Source: Plantactinospora mayteni (GTDB lineage: Bacteria > Actinomycetota > Actinomycetes > Mycobacteriales > Micromonosporaceae). From it: a DNA stretch of 64,000 nt. Where the stretch lies: assembly GCF_016862935.1 (NCBI RefSeq), contig NZ_BONX01000064.1, positions 23,815-87,814 of the forward strand, read 5' to 3'. Under the pieces are notes generated by a model. The model was not told the DNA's origin. It did no database searches and worked only from the letters and a program-made list of their open reading frames with translations. The translations under genes were made by a program, and so were the position numbers. Position 1 is the stretch's first letter. Each line of letters opens with the position of its first letter. Below, piece by piece: positions 45,459-55,253 of the stretch.

Positions 45459-47597
45459 GTGGCTGACAATCGACCCGAGCAAACCTCGCTGAACTGGTCC
45501 GATCTCGACCAGCGTGCCGTCGACACCGTCCGCGTGCTGGCCATGGACGCCGTGGAGAAGTCCGGCAACGGCCATCCGGGTACGGCGATGAGCCTGGCGC
45601 CGGCCGCCTACCTGCTGTTCAACCGGGTCATCCGGCACGACCCGACGCACCCTGACTGGGCCGGGCGGGACCGGTTCGTGCTGTCGGCGGGCCACAGCAG
45701 CCTCACCCTCTACATCCAGCTCTACCTGAGCGGATACGGCCTCGGCCTGACCGACCTCAAGGCACTGCGCCAGTGGGGTTCGCTGACCCCGGGCCACCCC
45801 GAACACGGGCACACCCGGGGCGTCGAGACCACCACCGGCCCGCTCGGCCAGGGGCTCGGCAACGCGGTCGGGATGGCGATGGCCGCCCGCCGCGAACGCG
45901 GCCTGCTGGACCCGGACGCCGCACCCCGCACCTCCCCGTTCGACCACCACATCTGGTGCATCGCCTCGGACGGCGACATCGAGGAGGGGATCAGCCACGA
46001 GGCGAGCGCCCTCGCCGGGCACCAGCGGCTCGGCAACCTGACCCTGATCTACGACGACAACGAGATCTCGATCGAGGACGACACCCGGATCGCCAAGAGC
46101 GAGGACGTGGCCGCCCGCTACGAGGCGTACGGGTGGCACGTGCAGACCGTGGACTGGCGGGCCGGGGACGCGGACGAGGGCCACTACCACGAGGACGTCC
46201 AGGCGCTCCACGCCGCACTGCTGGCCGCCAGGGCGGAGACCGGCCGGCCGTCGTTCATCGCGCTGCGCACCATCATCGGCTGGCCGGCGCCGACCAAGCA
46301 GAACACCGGCAAGATCCACGGTTCGGCGCTCGGTGCCGACGAGGTGGCCGAGACCAAGAAGCTGCTCGGCTTCGACCCGGCCCAGCACTTCGAGGTCGAG
46401 GAGGAGGTACTGGCACACGCCCGCCAGGTACTGGAGCGGGGCCGGGCGGCGCACGCCGAGTGGCAGACCGGGTACCAGGCGTGGGCCGACGCCAACCCGG
46501 AGGGCAGGGCGCTGCACGACAGGCTGGCCACCCGTACCCTGCCGGCCGGCTGGACCGACGTGCTGCCGGAGTTTCCGGCGGACGCCAAGGGGATCGCCAC
46601 CCGGGCCGCCTCCGGCAAGGTCCTCCAGGCCCTCGCCCCGGTGCTGCCCGAACTCTGGGGCGGTTCGGCCGACCTGGCCGAGAGCAACAACACCACCATG
46701 GAGGGCGAGCCGTCCTTCATCCCCAGCCAGTACGCCACCAAGGCGTTCCCGGGCAACGAGTACGGCCGCACCCTGCACTTCGGCATCCGCGAGCACGCGA
46801 TGGGTGCCATCCTGAACGGCATCGCGCTGCACGGCGGCACCCGCCCCTACGGCGGTACCTTCCTGGTCTTCAGCGACTACATGCGCCCGGCGGTCCGGCT
46901 CGCCGCGCTGATGAAGCTGCCGGTGGTCTACGTCTGGACGCACGACTCGATCGGTCTCGGCGAGGACGGCCCGACCCACCAGCCGGTCGAGCACCTGACC
47001 GCGCTGCGTGCCATTCCCGGCCTGGACGTGATCCGGCCGGCCGACGCCAACGAGACCGCCTGGGCCTGGCGGCAGGCGCTGGAGCACACCGACCGGCCGT
47101 CCGCGCTGGCGCTGAGCCGGCAGCCGCTGCCGACGCTGGACCGCACCGAGCTGGCCGGCGCCGACCAGACCGCCAAGGGCGGTTACGTACTGGCCGAGGC
47201 GTCGAACGCGCAGCCGGCGGTGATCCTGATCGGCACCGGCTCCGAGGTGCAGCTCTGCCTGACCGCCCGGGAGCGGCTGGAGGCCGAGGGCACCCCGACC
47301 CGGGTGGTCTCGATGCCCTGCCAGGAGTGGTTCCGGGAGCAGGACGCCGCCTACCGGGACTCGGTGCTGCCCCGCGACGTCAAGGCCCGGGTCAGCGTCG
47401 AGGCCGGCATCGCGATGTCCTGGCGGGACCTGATCGGCGACACCGGCGAGGCGGTCAGCCTGGAGCACTACGGCGCGAGCGCACCGCACAGCGTGCTCTT
47501 CGAACAGTTCGGATTCACCCCCGACCGGGTCGTCGCGGCCGCACACGCGTCGCTGACCCGGGTGGGCCAGATCACCGGTGAGACCACCGGCAACTGA
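45459..47597 (+). CDS. tkt: Transketolase
   Basis: 712 residues. ThDP motif SDGDIEEGISHEASALAGHQ to DDNEISIEDD (GDG...N). N-terminal SGNGHPGTAMSLAP, and the central GIREHAMGAILNGIALHGG. Non-oxidative pentose-phosphate pathway. First gene of the tkt-tal-pgi-zwf-opcA-pgl series; GTG start. 15 bp before tal. Confidence 0.97.
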   Translation: MADNRPEQTSLNWSDLDQRAVDTVRVLAMDAVEKSGNGHPGTAMSLAPAAYLLFNRVIRHDPTHPDWAGRDRFVLSAGHSSLTLYIQLYLSGYGLGLTDLKALRQWGSLTPGHPEHGHTRGVETTTGPLGQGLGNAVGMAMAARRERGLLDPDAAPRTSPFDHHIWCIASDGDIEEGISHEASALAGHQRLGNLTLIYDDNEISIEDDTRIAKSEDVAARYEAYGWHVQTVDWRAGDADEGHYHEDVQALHAALLAARAETGRPSFIALRTIIGWPAPTKQNTGKIHGSALGADEVAETKKLLGFDPAQHFEVEEEVLAHARQVLERGRAAHAEWQTGYQAWADANPEGRALHDRLATRTLPAGWTDVLPEFPADAKGIATRAASGKVLQALAPVLPELWGGSADLAESNNTTMEGEPSFIPSQYATKAFPGNEYGRTLHFGIREHAMGAILNGIALHGGTRPYGGTFLVFSDYMRPAVRLAALMKLPVVYVWTHDSIGLGEDGPTHQPVEHLTALRAIPGLDVIRPADANETAWAWRQALEHTDRPSALALSRQPLPTLDRTELAGADQTAKGGYVLAEASNAQPAVILIGTGSEVQLCLTARERLEAEGTPTRVVSMPCQEWFREQDAAYRDSVLPRDVKARVSVEAGIAMSWRDLIGDTGEAVSLEHYGASAPHSVLFEQFGFTPDRVVAAAHASLTRVGQITGETTGN

Positions 47598-47612
47598 GGG
47601 AGCGTTGCAGAC

Positions 47613-48800
47613 ATGACTGACCGGTTGGGTGAGCTCACCGCCGCGGGAGTGGCGGTCTGGCTCGACGATCTTTCGAGGGTACGGCTGAGTTCGGGCGGCC
47701 TGGACCAGTTGCGTAGGGAGAAGCACCTGGTCGGGGTGACCAGCAACCCGACCATCTTCGCCAAGGCGCTCAGCGACGCCGACGAGTACAACTGGCAACT
47801 GCGGGACCTGGCGGTGCGCGGGGTCAGCGTCGAGGAGGCGGTCCGCTCGCTGACCACGTACGACGTGCGGTGGGCCTGCGACGTGATGCGCCCGGCGTAC
47901 GACAGCAGTGCCGGGGTGGACGGTCGGGTCTCGATCGAGGTGGACCCGCGGCTGGCGTACCAGACCGAGCCGACGGTGGCCGAGGCGAAGGCGCTGTGGT
48001 GGCTGATCGACCGGCCGAACCTGTTCATCAAGATCCCGGCGACCGAGGCCGGGCTGCCGGCCATCACCGCGACGCTGGCCGCCGGGATCAGCGTGAACGT
48101 AACGCTGATCTTCGGGTTGGACCGCTACTCGCAGGTGATGGAGGCGTTCCTGACCGGCCTGGAGCAGGCGAAGGCGAACGGGCATGACCTGAGCAGGATC
48201 GCGTCGGTGGCGTCGTTCTTCGTCTCCCGGGTCGACAGCGAGGTGGACAAGCGGCTGGACAACCTCGGCGGCGCCGGCCGGCCGGACATCAAGGCGCTGA
48301 AGGGCCGGGCGGCGGTCGCCAACGCCCAGCTCGCGTACGAGCGATACTCCAAGGTCTTCTCCTCGGACCGCTGGCAGGCGCTGGCCGACGCCGGTGCCCA
48401 CCCGCAGCGCCCGCTCTGGGCCTCCACCTCCACCAAGAACCCGGAGTACCGCGACGTGATCTACGTCGAGGAGCTGATCGCCCCCGGCACCGTGAACACC
48501 ATGCCGGAACCGGTGATCGACGCCTTCGCCGACCACGGCGAGACCCGCCCGGACACCGTCACCGGCGCCTACATCGAGGCCCAGGAGGTCTTCACCGGGC
48601 TGGCCGCGACCGGCATCGACTTCGACGACGTGATCGCCACCCTGGAGCGGGAGGGCGTGGAGAAGTTCGAGGCGAGCTGGCTGGAGCTGCTGGACGGGGT
48701 TCGCAAGTCGCTGGAGGCCGCCGCGCAGGGCGCCGGGGAGCCGAACCAGGCCGCCGGGGAGAACGCCGACGCGGCCGTCCAAGCCGGAGGCAACGCGTGA
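47613..48800 (+). CDS. tal: Transaldolase
   Basis: 395 residues. Schiff-base Lys in [27 protein letters not shown] near the N-terminus; GVSVEEAV region. Transfers dihydroxyacetone between sugar phosphates. The C-terminal ~30 residues are Ala/Gly-rich ([20 protein letters not shown]). 15 bp after tkt. Confidence 0.95.
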   Translation: MTDRLGELTAAGVAVWLDDLSRVRLSSGGLDQLRREKHLVGVTSNPTIFAKALSDADEYNWQLRDLAVRGVSVEEAVRSLTTYDVRWACDVMRPAYDSSAGVDGRVSIEVDPRLAYQTEPTVAEAKALWWLIDRPNLFIKIPATEAGLPAITATLAAGISVNVTLIFGLDRYSQVMEAFLTGLEQAKANGHDLSRIASVASFFVSRVDSEVDKRLDNLGGAGRPDIKALKGRAAVANAQLAYERYSKVFSSDRWQALADAGAHPQRPLWASTSTKNPEYRDVIYVEELIAPGTVNTMPEPVIDAFADHGETRPDTVTGAYIEAQEVFTGLAATGIDFDDVIATLEREGVEKFEASWLELLDGVRKSLEAAAQGAGEPNQAAGENADAAVQAGGNA

Positions 48801-48876
48801 ACGAACGTAGTGAGCGAACCAGCCAGCTCAGTGCCAATGTGCCTCATGACGGCACGGAGCGAAGCGGAGTGCCGGC
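48801..48876. repeat. Intergenic palindromic element between tal and pgi
   Basis: Hairpin CGGCAC (48850-48855) / GTGCCG (48869-48874) around the symmetrical loop GGAGCGAAGCGGA, preceded by GAACGTAGTGAGCGAACC. Similar ERS-type motifs occur at other gene ends here (35398-35425, 54847-54870, 57330-57400). Confidence 0.55.
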
Positions 48877-50556
48877 ATGAGCAACAGTGGGGACCTGCTC
48901 GACGGCGGGTGTGAGGGGGCGGCGGGGCTCGCCGTCTACGGGGCGGAGGCGGTCGACGCCGCCGCCCCGGCCTCGGCCCGGGCCGCACTGCTCGCCGAGG
49001 ACGTACCGGCCCGGCTGGTGGCCAAGGACCCGACGCTGTGGGGGCCGGACGCGCAGGCCGAGGCGGCGATCCGGCTCGGCTGGGTGGACACCTTCCGGCG
49101 CGGCCGGGAGCTGCTCCCCCAACTCGCCGAGCTGAAGGCCGAACTGGCCGACCTCGACCACGTCGTACTCGCCGGGATGGGCGGCTCGTCGCTGGCCCCC
49201 GAGGTGATCACTCGTACCCTCGGCAGGTCGCTGACGGTGCTGGACACCACCGACCCCGGGCAGGTACGCGCGGCGATCGCCGACCGGCTGGACCGGACCG
49301 TCGTGGTGGTGGCCAGCAAGTCCGGCTCGACGGTGGAGACCGACAGCCACCGCCGGGCGTACTGGCAGGCGTTCCTGGACGCCGGACTGACCGAGGCGGA
49401 GGCCGGCCGGCACTTCGTGGTGGTCACCGACCCCGGTTCGCCGCTGGCCGACACCGCCGCCGAGATGGGCGCCTTCGTGGTGCTCGCCGACCCGGACGTC
49501 GGCGGGCGCTACTCGGCGCTGACCGCGTTCGGGCTGGTCCCGTCGGCACTGGCCGGAGTCGAGGTGGCCGAACTGCTGGACCAGGCCGAGGAGTTGGCCG
49601 GGGCGCTCGGCGGGCCGCAGGACAACCCCGGGCTGGCGCTCGGCGCCGCGCTCGGTGCCGCCGCCACCACCGGCCGGGACAAGGTCGCACTGGTCTCGGA
49701 CGGCACCGGCATCGACGGCCTCGGCGACTGGGCCGAGCAGTTGATCGCCGAGTCGACCGGCAAGAACGGCGTCGGCATCCTGCCGGTGGTGGTCGAGGAC
49801 CCGGGCAGCCCGGGGGCGACCGGGCCGGACGTACTCACCGTCACCTACGGCGGCGGGCTCGCCGCCGGTGCCGTACCCGGCGGCGGGATCCGGCCCGACC
49901 TGGCGGTGAACGGACCGCTCGGCGCGCAGTTCCTGGCCTGGGAGTACGCGACCGCGGTCGCCGGGGTGGTGCTCGGGATCGACCCGTTCAACCAGCCGAA
50001 CGTGACCGAGTCCAAGGAGAACACCAACCGGCTGCTCGGCACCGGGCTGCCGATCGAGACGCCGACCTTCGCCGACAACGGGATCGAGGGGTACTGGTTC
50101 CCCGGCGAGCCGCAGCGGACCGACCCGCTCCCCGGTGACCTGGCCGGGGCGCTGCGGCGGCTGCTGGACGGGCTCGGCGACGGCGGCTACCTGGCCGTGA
50201 TGGCGTACCTGGACCGGTTCGCCGATGCCAAGACCGCACAGGTGCGCCCCGGGCTCGCCGCCGCCTCCGGTCGACCGGTCACCTTCGGCTGGGGCCCCCG
50301 GTTCCTGCACTCCACCGGGCAATACCACAAGGGCGGGCCGCAGCTCGGGTCGTACCTCCAGATCACCGGGGACGTGGCCGACGACCTGGCGGTGCCCGGC
50401 AAGCCGTACTCGTTCGGGCAGTTGCAGGCCGCGCAGGCCGCGGGCGACCGCGAGGCCCTCGCCCAGCGGGGCCGGCCGGTGCTCCGGCTGCACCTGACGG
50501 ACCGGGCCGCCGGAATTCCACACCTGCTCGATGCGGTACGGGGTCTGCGGAGTTGA
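48877..50556 (+). CDS. pgi: Glucose-6-phosphate isomerase
   Basis: 559 residues, bacterial type as in other actinobacterial pentose-phosphate operons. Sugar-phosphate-binding stretch VLAGMGGSSLAPEVI, ASKSGSTVETDSH, and C-terminal SFGQLQAAQAAGDREAL region. Interconverts glucose-6-P and fructose-6-P. Same strand as tal and zwf. Confidence 0.92.
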   Translation: MSNSGDLLDGGCEGAAGLAVYGAEAVDAAAPASARAALLAEDVPARLVAKDPTLWGPDAQAEAAIRLGWVDTFRRGRELLPQLAELKAELADLDHVVLAGMGGSSLAPEVITRTLGRSLTVLDTTDPGQVRAAIADRLDRTVVVVASKSGSTVETDSHRRAYWQAFLDAGLTEAEAGRHFVVVTDPGSPLADTAAEMGAFVVLADPDVGGRYSALTAFGLVPSALAGVEVAELLDQAEELAGALGGPQDNPGLALGAALGAAATTGRDKVALVSDGTGIDGLGDWAEQLIAESTGKNGVGILPVVVEDPGSPGATGPDVLTVTYGGGLAAGAVPGGGIRPDLAVNGPLGAQFLAWEYATAVAGVVLGIDPFNQPNVTESKENTNRLLGTGLPIETPTFADNGIEGYWFPGEPQRTDPLPGDLAGALRRLLDGLGDGGYLAVMAYLDRFADAKTAQVRPGLAAASGRPVTFGWGPRFLHSTGQYHKGGPQLGSYLQITGDVADDLAVPGKPYSFGQLQAAQAAGDREALAQRGRPVLRLHLTDRAAGIPHLLDAVRGLRS

Positions 50557-50595
50557 CGACGACCGGGCATCCTGACAGTGAACCTTTCCAGCCTT

Positions 50596-50663
50596 CCCTT
50601 GCGGTCCGTCGTGGCCCGGGAGAAGGTCGGGGCGCAGGCTCCACCCTTTTCAGGCTGAAAAGG
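50596..50663 (+). promoter_or_regulatory. zwf upstream region with perfect 8-bp dyad
   Basis: CCTTTTCA-GGC-TGAAAAGG (50645-50663) lies 33 bp before the zwf start. A half-site like CCTTTCCAG occurs at 50583. An upstream 18-mer CCCTTGCGGTCCGTCGTG (50596-50613) recurs exactly before yvcK (60697-60714). The dyad could be a repressor site or a short hairpin; there is no T-run. Confidence 0.45.
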
Positions 50664-50695
50664 TCCGGGAACCGACCGAGCGAGGAGGGGAAGCC

Positions 50696-52210
50696 GTGAA
50701 TCCGCTGCGCGACCCGCAGGACCGGCGGTTGCCGCGGATCCCGGAGCCGTGCGCGCTGGTGATCTTCGGCGTCACCGGGGACCTGGCCCGCAAGAAACTG
50801 CTGCCGGCGGTCTACGACCTGGCCAACCGGGGGCTGCTGCCGCCGAGCTTCGTGGTGCTCGGGTTCGCCCGGCGCGACTGGGGTGACGGCGACTTCGAGT
50901 CGATGGCCCGGGACGCGGCCCAGGCGCACGCCCGGACACCGTGGCGGGAAGAGGTCTGGGCCCGGCTGGCCGGCAACATCAAGTTCGTCGGTGGCGCGTT
51001 CGACGACGACGACGCGTTCGACAAGCTGGCAACCTGCCTGGACGAGCTGCGGGACACCCACGGGATCGGCGGCAACGCCGCGTTCTACTTCTCCATCCCG
51101 CCGGCCGCGTTCCCGACCGTGCTCAAGCAGCTCGCCCGGACCGGGATGGCCGACAACGACAAGTGCGGCGGCTGGCGGCGGGTGGTGGTGGAGAAGCCGT
51201 TCGGGCACGACCTGCCCTCGGCGAAGGCGCTCAACGACCTGGTCGACGACGTCTTCACCCGGGACGACGTGTTCCGGATCGACCACTACCTGGGCAAGGA
51301 GACCGTCCAGAACATCCTCGCCCTGCGGTTCGCCAACAACCTCTTCGAGCCGCTCTGGAACTCCAAGTACGTCGACTCGGTGCAGATCACCATGGCCGAG
51401 GACGTCGGGATCGGCTCGCGGGCCGGCTTCTACGACGCGACCGGCACCGCCCGGGACGTGTTGCAGAACCACCTGCTGCAACTGCTCGCCCTGGTGGCGA
51501 TGGAGGAGCCGACCAGCTTCGACGCCAGCGAGATCCGGGCCGAGAAGCTGAAGGTGCTGCGCGCGATCACCCTGCCGAAGGACGTGCACACCGGCACCGT
51601 ACGCGGGCAGTATCTGCCCGGCTGGGTGGCCGGCAAGCGGGCGGTCGGCTACCTCGACGAGGAGGGCGTACCTCCCGAGTCCACCACCGAGACGTACGTG
51701 GCGGTCCGGCTCGGCATCCAGAACCGGCGCTGGGCCGAGGTGCCGTTCTATATCCGGGCCGGCAAGCGGCTGCCGCGCCGGGTGACCGAGGTCGCCATCA
51801 TGTTCAAGAAGGCGCCTCACCTGCCCTTCAACCCGGCCGACATGGAGATGCTCGGCAACAACCAGCTCGTCATCCGGGTGCAGCCGGACGAGGGCGTGGT
51901 GCTGAAGTTCGGCTCCAAGGTTCCCGGCACCACCATGGAGGTCCGGGACATCGCGATGGACTTCCAGTACGGCGAGGCGTTCACCGAGTCCAGCCCCGAG
52001 GCGTACGAGCGGCTGGTGCTGGACGTACTGATCGGGGACCGGACCCTCTTCCCGGACGCCGCCGAGGTCGAGCAGAGCTGGCAGGTGATCGACCCGCTGG
52101 AGGAGTCCTGGAGCGGCGTCAAGCCGGAGCCGTACCGGGCCGGCGAGTGGGGTCCCCGGGCGGCCGACGAACTGCTGGCCCGGGAGGGCCGGGCGTGGCG
52201 GCGGGCCTGA
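50696..52210 (+). CDS. zwf: Glucose-6-phosphate 1-dehydrogenase
   Basis: 504 residues. NADP loop [20 protein letters not shown], substrate motif [15 protein letters not shown] with the catalytic His. Entry enzyme of the oxidative pentose-phosphate pathway. Followed 54 bp later by opcA, its activator. GTG start after GAGGAGGGG. Confidence 0.97.
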   Translation: MNPLRDPQDRRLPRIPEPCALVIFGVTGDLARKKLLPAVYDLANRGLLPPSFVVLGFARRDWGDGDFESMARDAAQAHARTPWREEVWARLAGNIKFVGGAFDDDDAFDKLATCLDELRDTHGIGGNAAFYFSIPPAAFPTVLKQLARTGMADNDKCGGWRRVVVEKPFGHDLPSAKALNDLVDDVFTRDDVFRIDHYLGKETVQNILALRFANNLFEPLWNSKYVDSVQITMAEDVGIGSRAGFYDATGTARDVLQNHLLQLLALVAMEEPTSFDASEIRAEKLKVLRAITLPKDVHTGTVRGQYLPGWVAGKRAVGYLDEEGVPPESTTETYVAVRLGIQNRRWAEVPFYIRAGKRLPRRVTEVAIMFKKAPHLPFNPADMEMLGNNQLVIRVQPDEGVVLKFGSKVPGTTMEVRDIAMDFQYGEAFTESSPEAYERLVLDVLIGDRTLFPDAAEVEQSWQVIDPLEESWSGVKPEPYRAGEWGPRAADELLAREGRAWRRA

Positions 52211-52264
52211 TTCCCCGAGGATCTCGACAACGACAACAACGACAGCAGCAACCAGGAGGCATCG

Positions 52265-53248
52265 TTGATCGGCTTGTGGGACACCACCGGTAACGAGGTG
52301 GTCAAGGCCCTTGCCGCCGAGCGGCGAAGTGCGGGTGGAGTGGCCAGCGGCATGGCGCTGACCCTGATCGTCGTCGTCGACGAGCCCCGGGTCCGGGAGG
52401 CCGAGGCGGCGGTGACGATCGCCTCGGCCGCACACCCGTGCCGGATGGTGGTGGTGGTCCGCTCCGACATCGAACGCGACCGCAACCGGCTCGATGCCGA
52501 GATCGTCGTCGGCGGCCGGCTCGGCCCGGGCGAGGCGGTGGTGACCCGGATGTACGGCCGGCTCGCCCTGCACGCCGAGTCGGTGGTGATGCCGCTGCTG
52601 GTGCCGGACGTGCCGGTGGTGACCTGGTGGCACGGCGAACCGCCGGCCGAGATCGCCAACGACTTCCTCGGGGTGGTGGCGGACCGCCGGATCACCGACT
52701 CGGCGCAGGCGGCCGATCCGGTGGAGGCGCTGCGGCAGCGGGCCCGGGACTACGCGCCCGGCGACACCGACCTGGCGTGGACCCGGATCACCCCGTGGCG
52801 CACCCTGGTCGCCGGGGCGTTCGACACCACCGAGGGCAACCGGGTCACCTCGGCCACCGTGGTCGCGCCGCACACCGACCCGACCGCGGCCCTGATGATC
52901 GGCTGGCTGAGGTCCCGGCTGGGGCTGCACCCGCACTGGGAGCACACCAGCGAGTTCCCTCGGATGCGCTCGGTGGAGCTGCGCTGCGCCAACGGCGACG
53001 AGCTGGTGCTGACCCGGGACGACAACCAGGCGACGTTCCGGCGTACCGGGCAGGCCGACCGGCAACTGCCGCTGGTACGCCGCCCGCTCGGCGACGAGCT
53101 CGCCGAGGAGCTGCGCCGGCTCGACCCGGACCAGATCTACGCCGACGCGTTGGGTGCCGCCGCCGGGGTGGCCGGGCTGGAGAGCCGGCCGGCCCAGCGG
53201 GTGCACGTCTGGAAGGACCCGTCGAAGCAGCCGCAGGGCGTGGCGTGA
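52265..53248 (+). CDS. opcA: G6PDH assembly/activator protein OpcA
   Basis: 327 residues. Family features: MALTLIVVVDE, AHPCRMVVVVRSD, and PDVPVVTWWHGEPP. Allosteric activator and assembly partner of Zwf in actinobacteria and cyanobacteria. TTG start with AGGAGG five bases upstream. The stop overlaps pgl (GTGA). Confidence 0.95.
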   Translation: MIGLWDTTGNEVVKALAAERRSAGGVASGMALTLIVVVDEPRVREAEAAVTIASAAHPCRMVVVVRSDIERDRNRLDAEIVVGGRLGPGEAVVTRMYGRLALHAESVVMPLLVPDVPVVTWWHGEPPAEIANDFLGVVADRRITDSAQAADPVEALRQRARDYAPGDTDLAWTRITPWRTLVAGAFDTTEGNRVTSATVVAPHTDPTAALMIGWLRSRLGLHPHWEHTSEFPRMRSVELRCANGDELVLTRDDNQATFRRTGQADRQLPLVRRPLGDELAEELRRLDPDQIYADALGAAAGVAGLESRPAQRVHVWKDPSKQPQGVA

Positions 53249-54009
53249 CCGAAACCACGGTGGTGGTGCACGCCGACCCCGAGCTGCTCGCGCAGGCGGT
53301 CGCGGCCCGGCTGCTGGTCAGGATCATCGACGCCCAGGCGGAACGGGGCGAGGCGAGCGTCGTACTGACCGGCGGGCGGATCGCGGCGGCGGTCCATCGG
53401 GCGGTACGCGACCTGCCGGCCCGGGACGCGGTCGACTGGTCCCGGGTCGACGTCTGGTGGGGTGACGAACGGTTCCTGCCGACCGGGCACCCGGAGCGGA
53501 ACGAGACCCAGGCCCGGGAGGCGCTGCTCGACGCGCTGCCGCAGCTCAGGGTGCACCCGATGCCCGCCTCGGACGGCCCGGACGGTGCCGATCCGGAGGC
53601 GGCGGCGGCCCGGTACGCTGCCGAACTCGCCTCGGCCGCCGGCCCGGGTACGGCCACCCTGCCGTACTTCGACGTGCTGATGCTCGGGGTGGGCGAGGAC
53701 GGCCACGTCGCCTCGCTCTTCCCCGAGCATCCGGTCGGCTACGAGAGCCGGCCGGTGAGCGCGGTCCGGGGCAGCCCGAAGCCACCACCGGTACGGATCA
53801 CGCTGACCAGGGGTGCCATCAACACCGCCGAGGACGTATGGCTGATCGCCAGCGGCGGCGGCAAGGCCCGGGCGGTCGGGATGGCGCTGCGCGGTGCCGG
53901 CCCGGTGCAGGTGCCGGCGGCCGGGGTCGCCGGGGTGCAGCGGACCCGGTGGCTGCTGGACCGGGCGGCGGCGGCCGAGGTGAAGCCGCAGTTCCGCAGC
54001 CTCCGCTGA
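53245..54009 (+). CDS. pgl: 6-Phosphogluconolactonase
   Basis: 254 residues, DevB family: VVLTGGRIAAAVHRAV, WWGDERFLPTGHPERNETQA, MLGVGEDGHVASLFPEHP, ITLTRGAINTAEDVWLIASG. Hydrolyses 6-phosphogluconolactone. GTG start coupled to opcA. Ends 18 bp from the convergent NTF2-like gene. Confidence 0.94.
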   Translation: MTETTVVVHADPELLAQAVAARLLVRIIDAQAERGEASVVLTGGRIAAAVHRAVRDLPARDAVDWSRVDVWWGDERFLPTGHPERNETQAREALLDALPQLRVHPMPASDGPDGADPEAAAARYAAELASAAGPGTATLPYFDVLMLGVGEDGHVASLFPEHPVGYESRPVSAVRGSPKPPPVRITLTRGAINTAEDVWLIASGGGKARAVGMALRGAGPVQVPAAGVAGVQRTRWLLDRAAAAEVKPQFRSLR

Positions 54010-54027
54010 CCGGACCGCCCCGCTGGC

Positions 54028-54441
54028 TCAGCCTGCCTGCTGCCGGTCCGCGTAGTCCAGCAACTCCTGGTAGCTCTGCCCGTCCGGCCGGTAGAAGCGG
54101 GCGGGATCCTCGGCCCGGCCGACCGGGGACTCCGCCAGCAGGCGCGAGAAGGTGAGGGCGGCCGAGAGCGGCCAGTGGTTGACGACCACCCGGTCGAACC
54201 GGCCGTCCCCGCCCCGGTGCATCATCGCGATGGCCTGGACGGGGCGGCCGGCGACCACCGCCGTGTACTGCTCGACGACATATTCACCTTGGTCGAAGCG
54301 GGCGACGTCGACGCGATCCCGGTAGAAGTCGTTCACCACCGCCAACTGGGCCAGCACGGCGTCCCGCCCCTTGAGCACCCCGTTCATCACGGCGCCTTCG
54401 AGGGTGACGTTCTCGGCAAGGTTGTCTCGGAACGAGGCCAC
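54028..54441 (-). CDS. NTF2/SnoaL-like fold protein
   Basis: 137 residues. Alpha-plus-beta cone-fold pattern: initial helix, LEGAVMNGVLKGRDAVLAQL, EYVVEQYTAVVAGRPVQAIA, FDRVVVNHWPL. Such proteins bind small hydrophobic ligands or act as isomerases/hydrolases; no family assigned. Promoter region 54442-54503 contains no dyad. Confidence 0.75.
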   Translation of the reverse strand: MASFRDNLAENVTLEGAVMNGVLKGRDAVLAQLAVVNDFYRDRVDVARFDQGEYVVEQYTAVVAGRPVQAIAMMHRGGDGRFDRVVVNHWPLSAALTFSRLLAESPVGRAEDPARFYRPDGQSYQELLDYADRQQAG

Positions 54442-54503
54442 CGGTGTGCTCCCATCGTCCCTTTCACCCTACGGTCGGCCCGGTGGCGCAGGCCCGGCTT
54501 CGG

Positions 54504-54848
54504 TCAGGATTCACCTCGGCGGGCCCGCAGCGCGGCCAGCGCCTCGGCGAGGATCGCCTCGGCATCCGCCTCGCTGCGCCGCTCCTTCACGTACGCCAGG
54601 TGCGACTTGTACGGCTCCGTCCGCTGCCGCCCCGGCGGATTGTGCACGTCCTGCCCGGCCGGCTGCCCACAGTGCGGGCAGTCCCAGGTCTCCGGGATCT
54701 CGGCCTCGGCCGCCAACAGGATCTCCAGCATGTGCCCGCTGCCGCACCAGTAGGTGACCGGACGGCGGGGGGCGGGTTCGCATCGCTCGGTCGGCCGGGC
54801 TGGGCCGGCACCGACTCGGCTGCCACGGATGGCGCTGCCACTGGGCAC
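54504..54848 (-). CDS. rbpA: RNA polymerase-binding protein RbpA
   Basis: 114 residues. Start MPSGSAIRGSRVGAG, then EPAPRRPVTYWCGSGHMLEI, zinc-type Cys (CGSGH, CPHCGQPAG) and the C-terminal KERRSEADAEAILAEALAAL, matching the sigma-binding helix of RbpA. Actinobacterial transcription-initiation factor. Separated from secG by a strong terminator. Confidence 0.9.
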   Translation of the reverse strand: MPSGSAIRGSRVGAGPARPTERCEPAPRRPVTYWCGSGHMLEILLAAEAEIPETWDCPHCGQPAGQDVHNPPGRQRTEPYKSHLAYVKERRSEADAEAILAEALAALRARRGES

Positions 54849-54891
54849 GGCTGCTCGCTCCGTTCGTCAGAGGGGGTCCCAGAGGGGTATG

Positions 54892-54935
54892 ACAAACTGC
54901 GCGCGGCCCACGTTAGCGGACCGCGCGCAGTTTGT
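54892..54935 (-). terminator. Terminator after secG
   Basis: Perfect 15-bp inverted repeat ACAAACTGCGCGCGG / CCGCGCGCAGTTTGT, 14-nt loop, 12 bp past the secG stop on the minus strand. Also insulates the rbpA promoter. Confidence 0.85.
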
Positions 54936-54947
54936 ACGCCCTGGTTG

Positions 54948-55202
54948 TCAGGTGGTCTCGGCGAGACGCAGCCAGAGACCCAGCCCGACGATGCATGCGA
55001 ACCAGACAAGACCCACCAGAACGGTGTATCGGTCGAGGTTCTTCTCGGCCACCGAGGAGCCGGCCAGGCTGGAGCTGACCCCTCCGCCGAACATGCTCGA
55101 CATCCCGCCGCCCTTGCCCCGGTGCAGCAGGATCAGCAAGGTGAGCAGCACGCTCGTGATCACCAGCAACACGATCAACGTGTATGCGAACCAGATCGGC
55201 AT
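54948..55202 (-). CDS. secG: Preprotein translocase subunit SecG
   Basis: 84 residues: TM1 FAYTLIVLLVITSVLLTLLI, Gly-rich loop LLHRGKGGGMSSMFGGG, TM2 TVLVGLVWFACIVGLGLW. SecYEG channel component. Last gene of gap-pgk-tpiA-secG. Confidence 0.93.
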   Translation of the reverse strand: MPIWFAYTLIVLLVITSVLLTLLILLHRGKGGGMSSMFGGGVSSSLAGSSVAEKNLDRYTVLVGLVWFACIVGLGLWLRLAETT

Positions 55203-55253
55203 GGTAGGGGTCAGTCCTCTCAGCTACGCGGGGCTCGTCAAGGATAGCGACCC

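Noticed and set aside
45435..48782. 1115-codon open frame antisense to tkt and tal
   Set aside because: Covers two clear enzymes on the plus strand and shows only Val/Gly/Arg/Asp-rich sequence without motifs.
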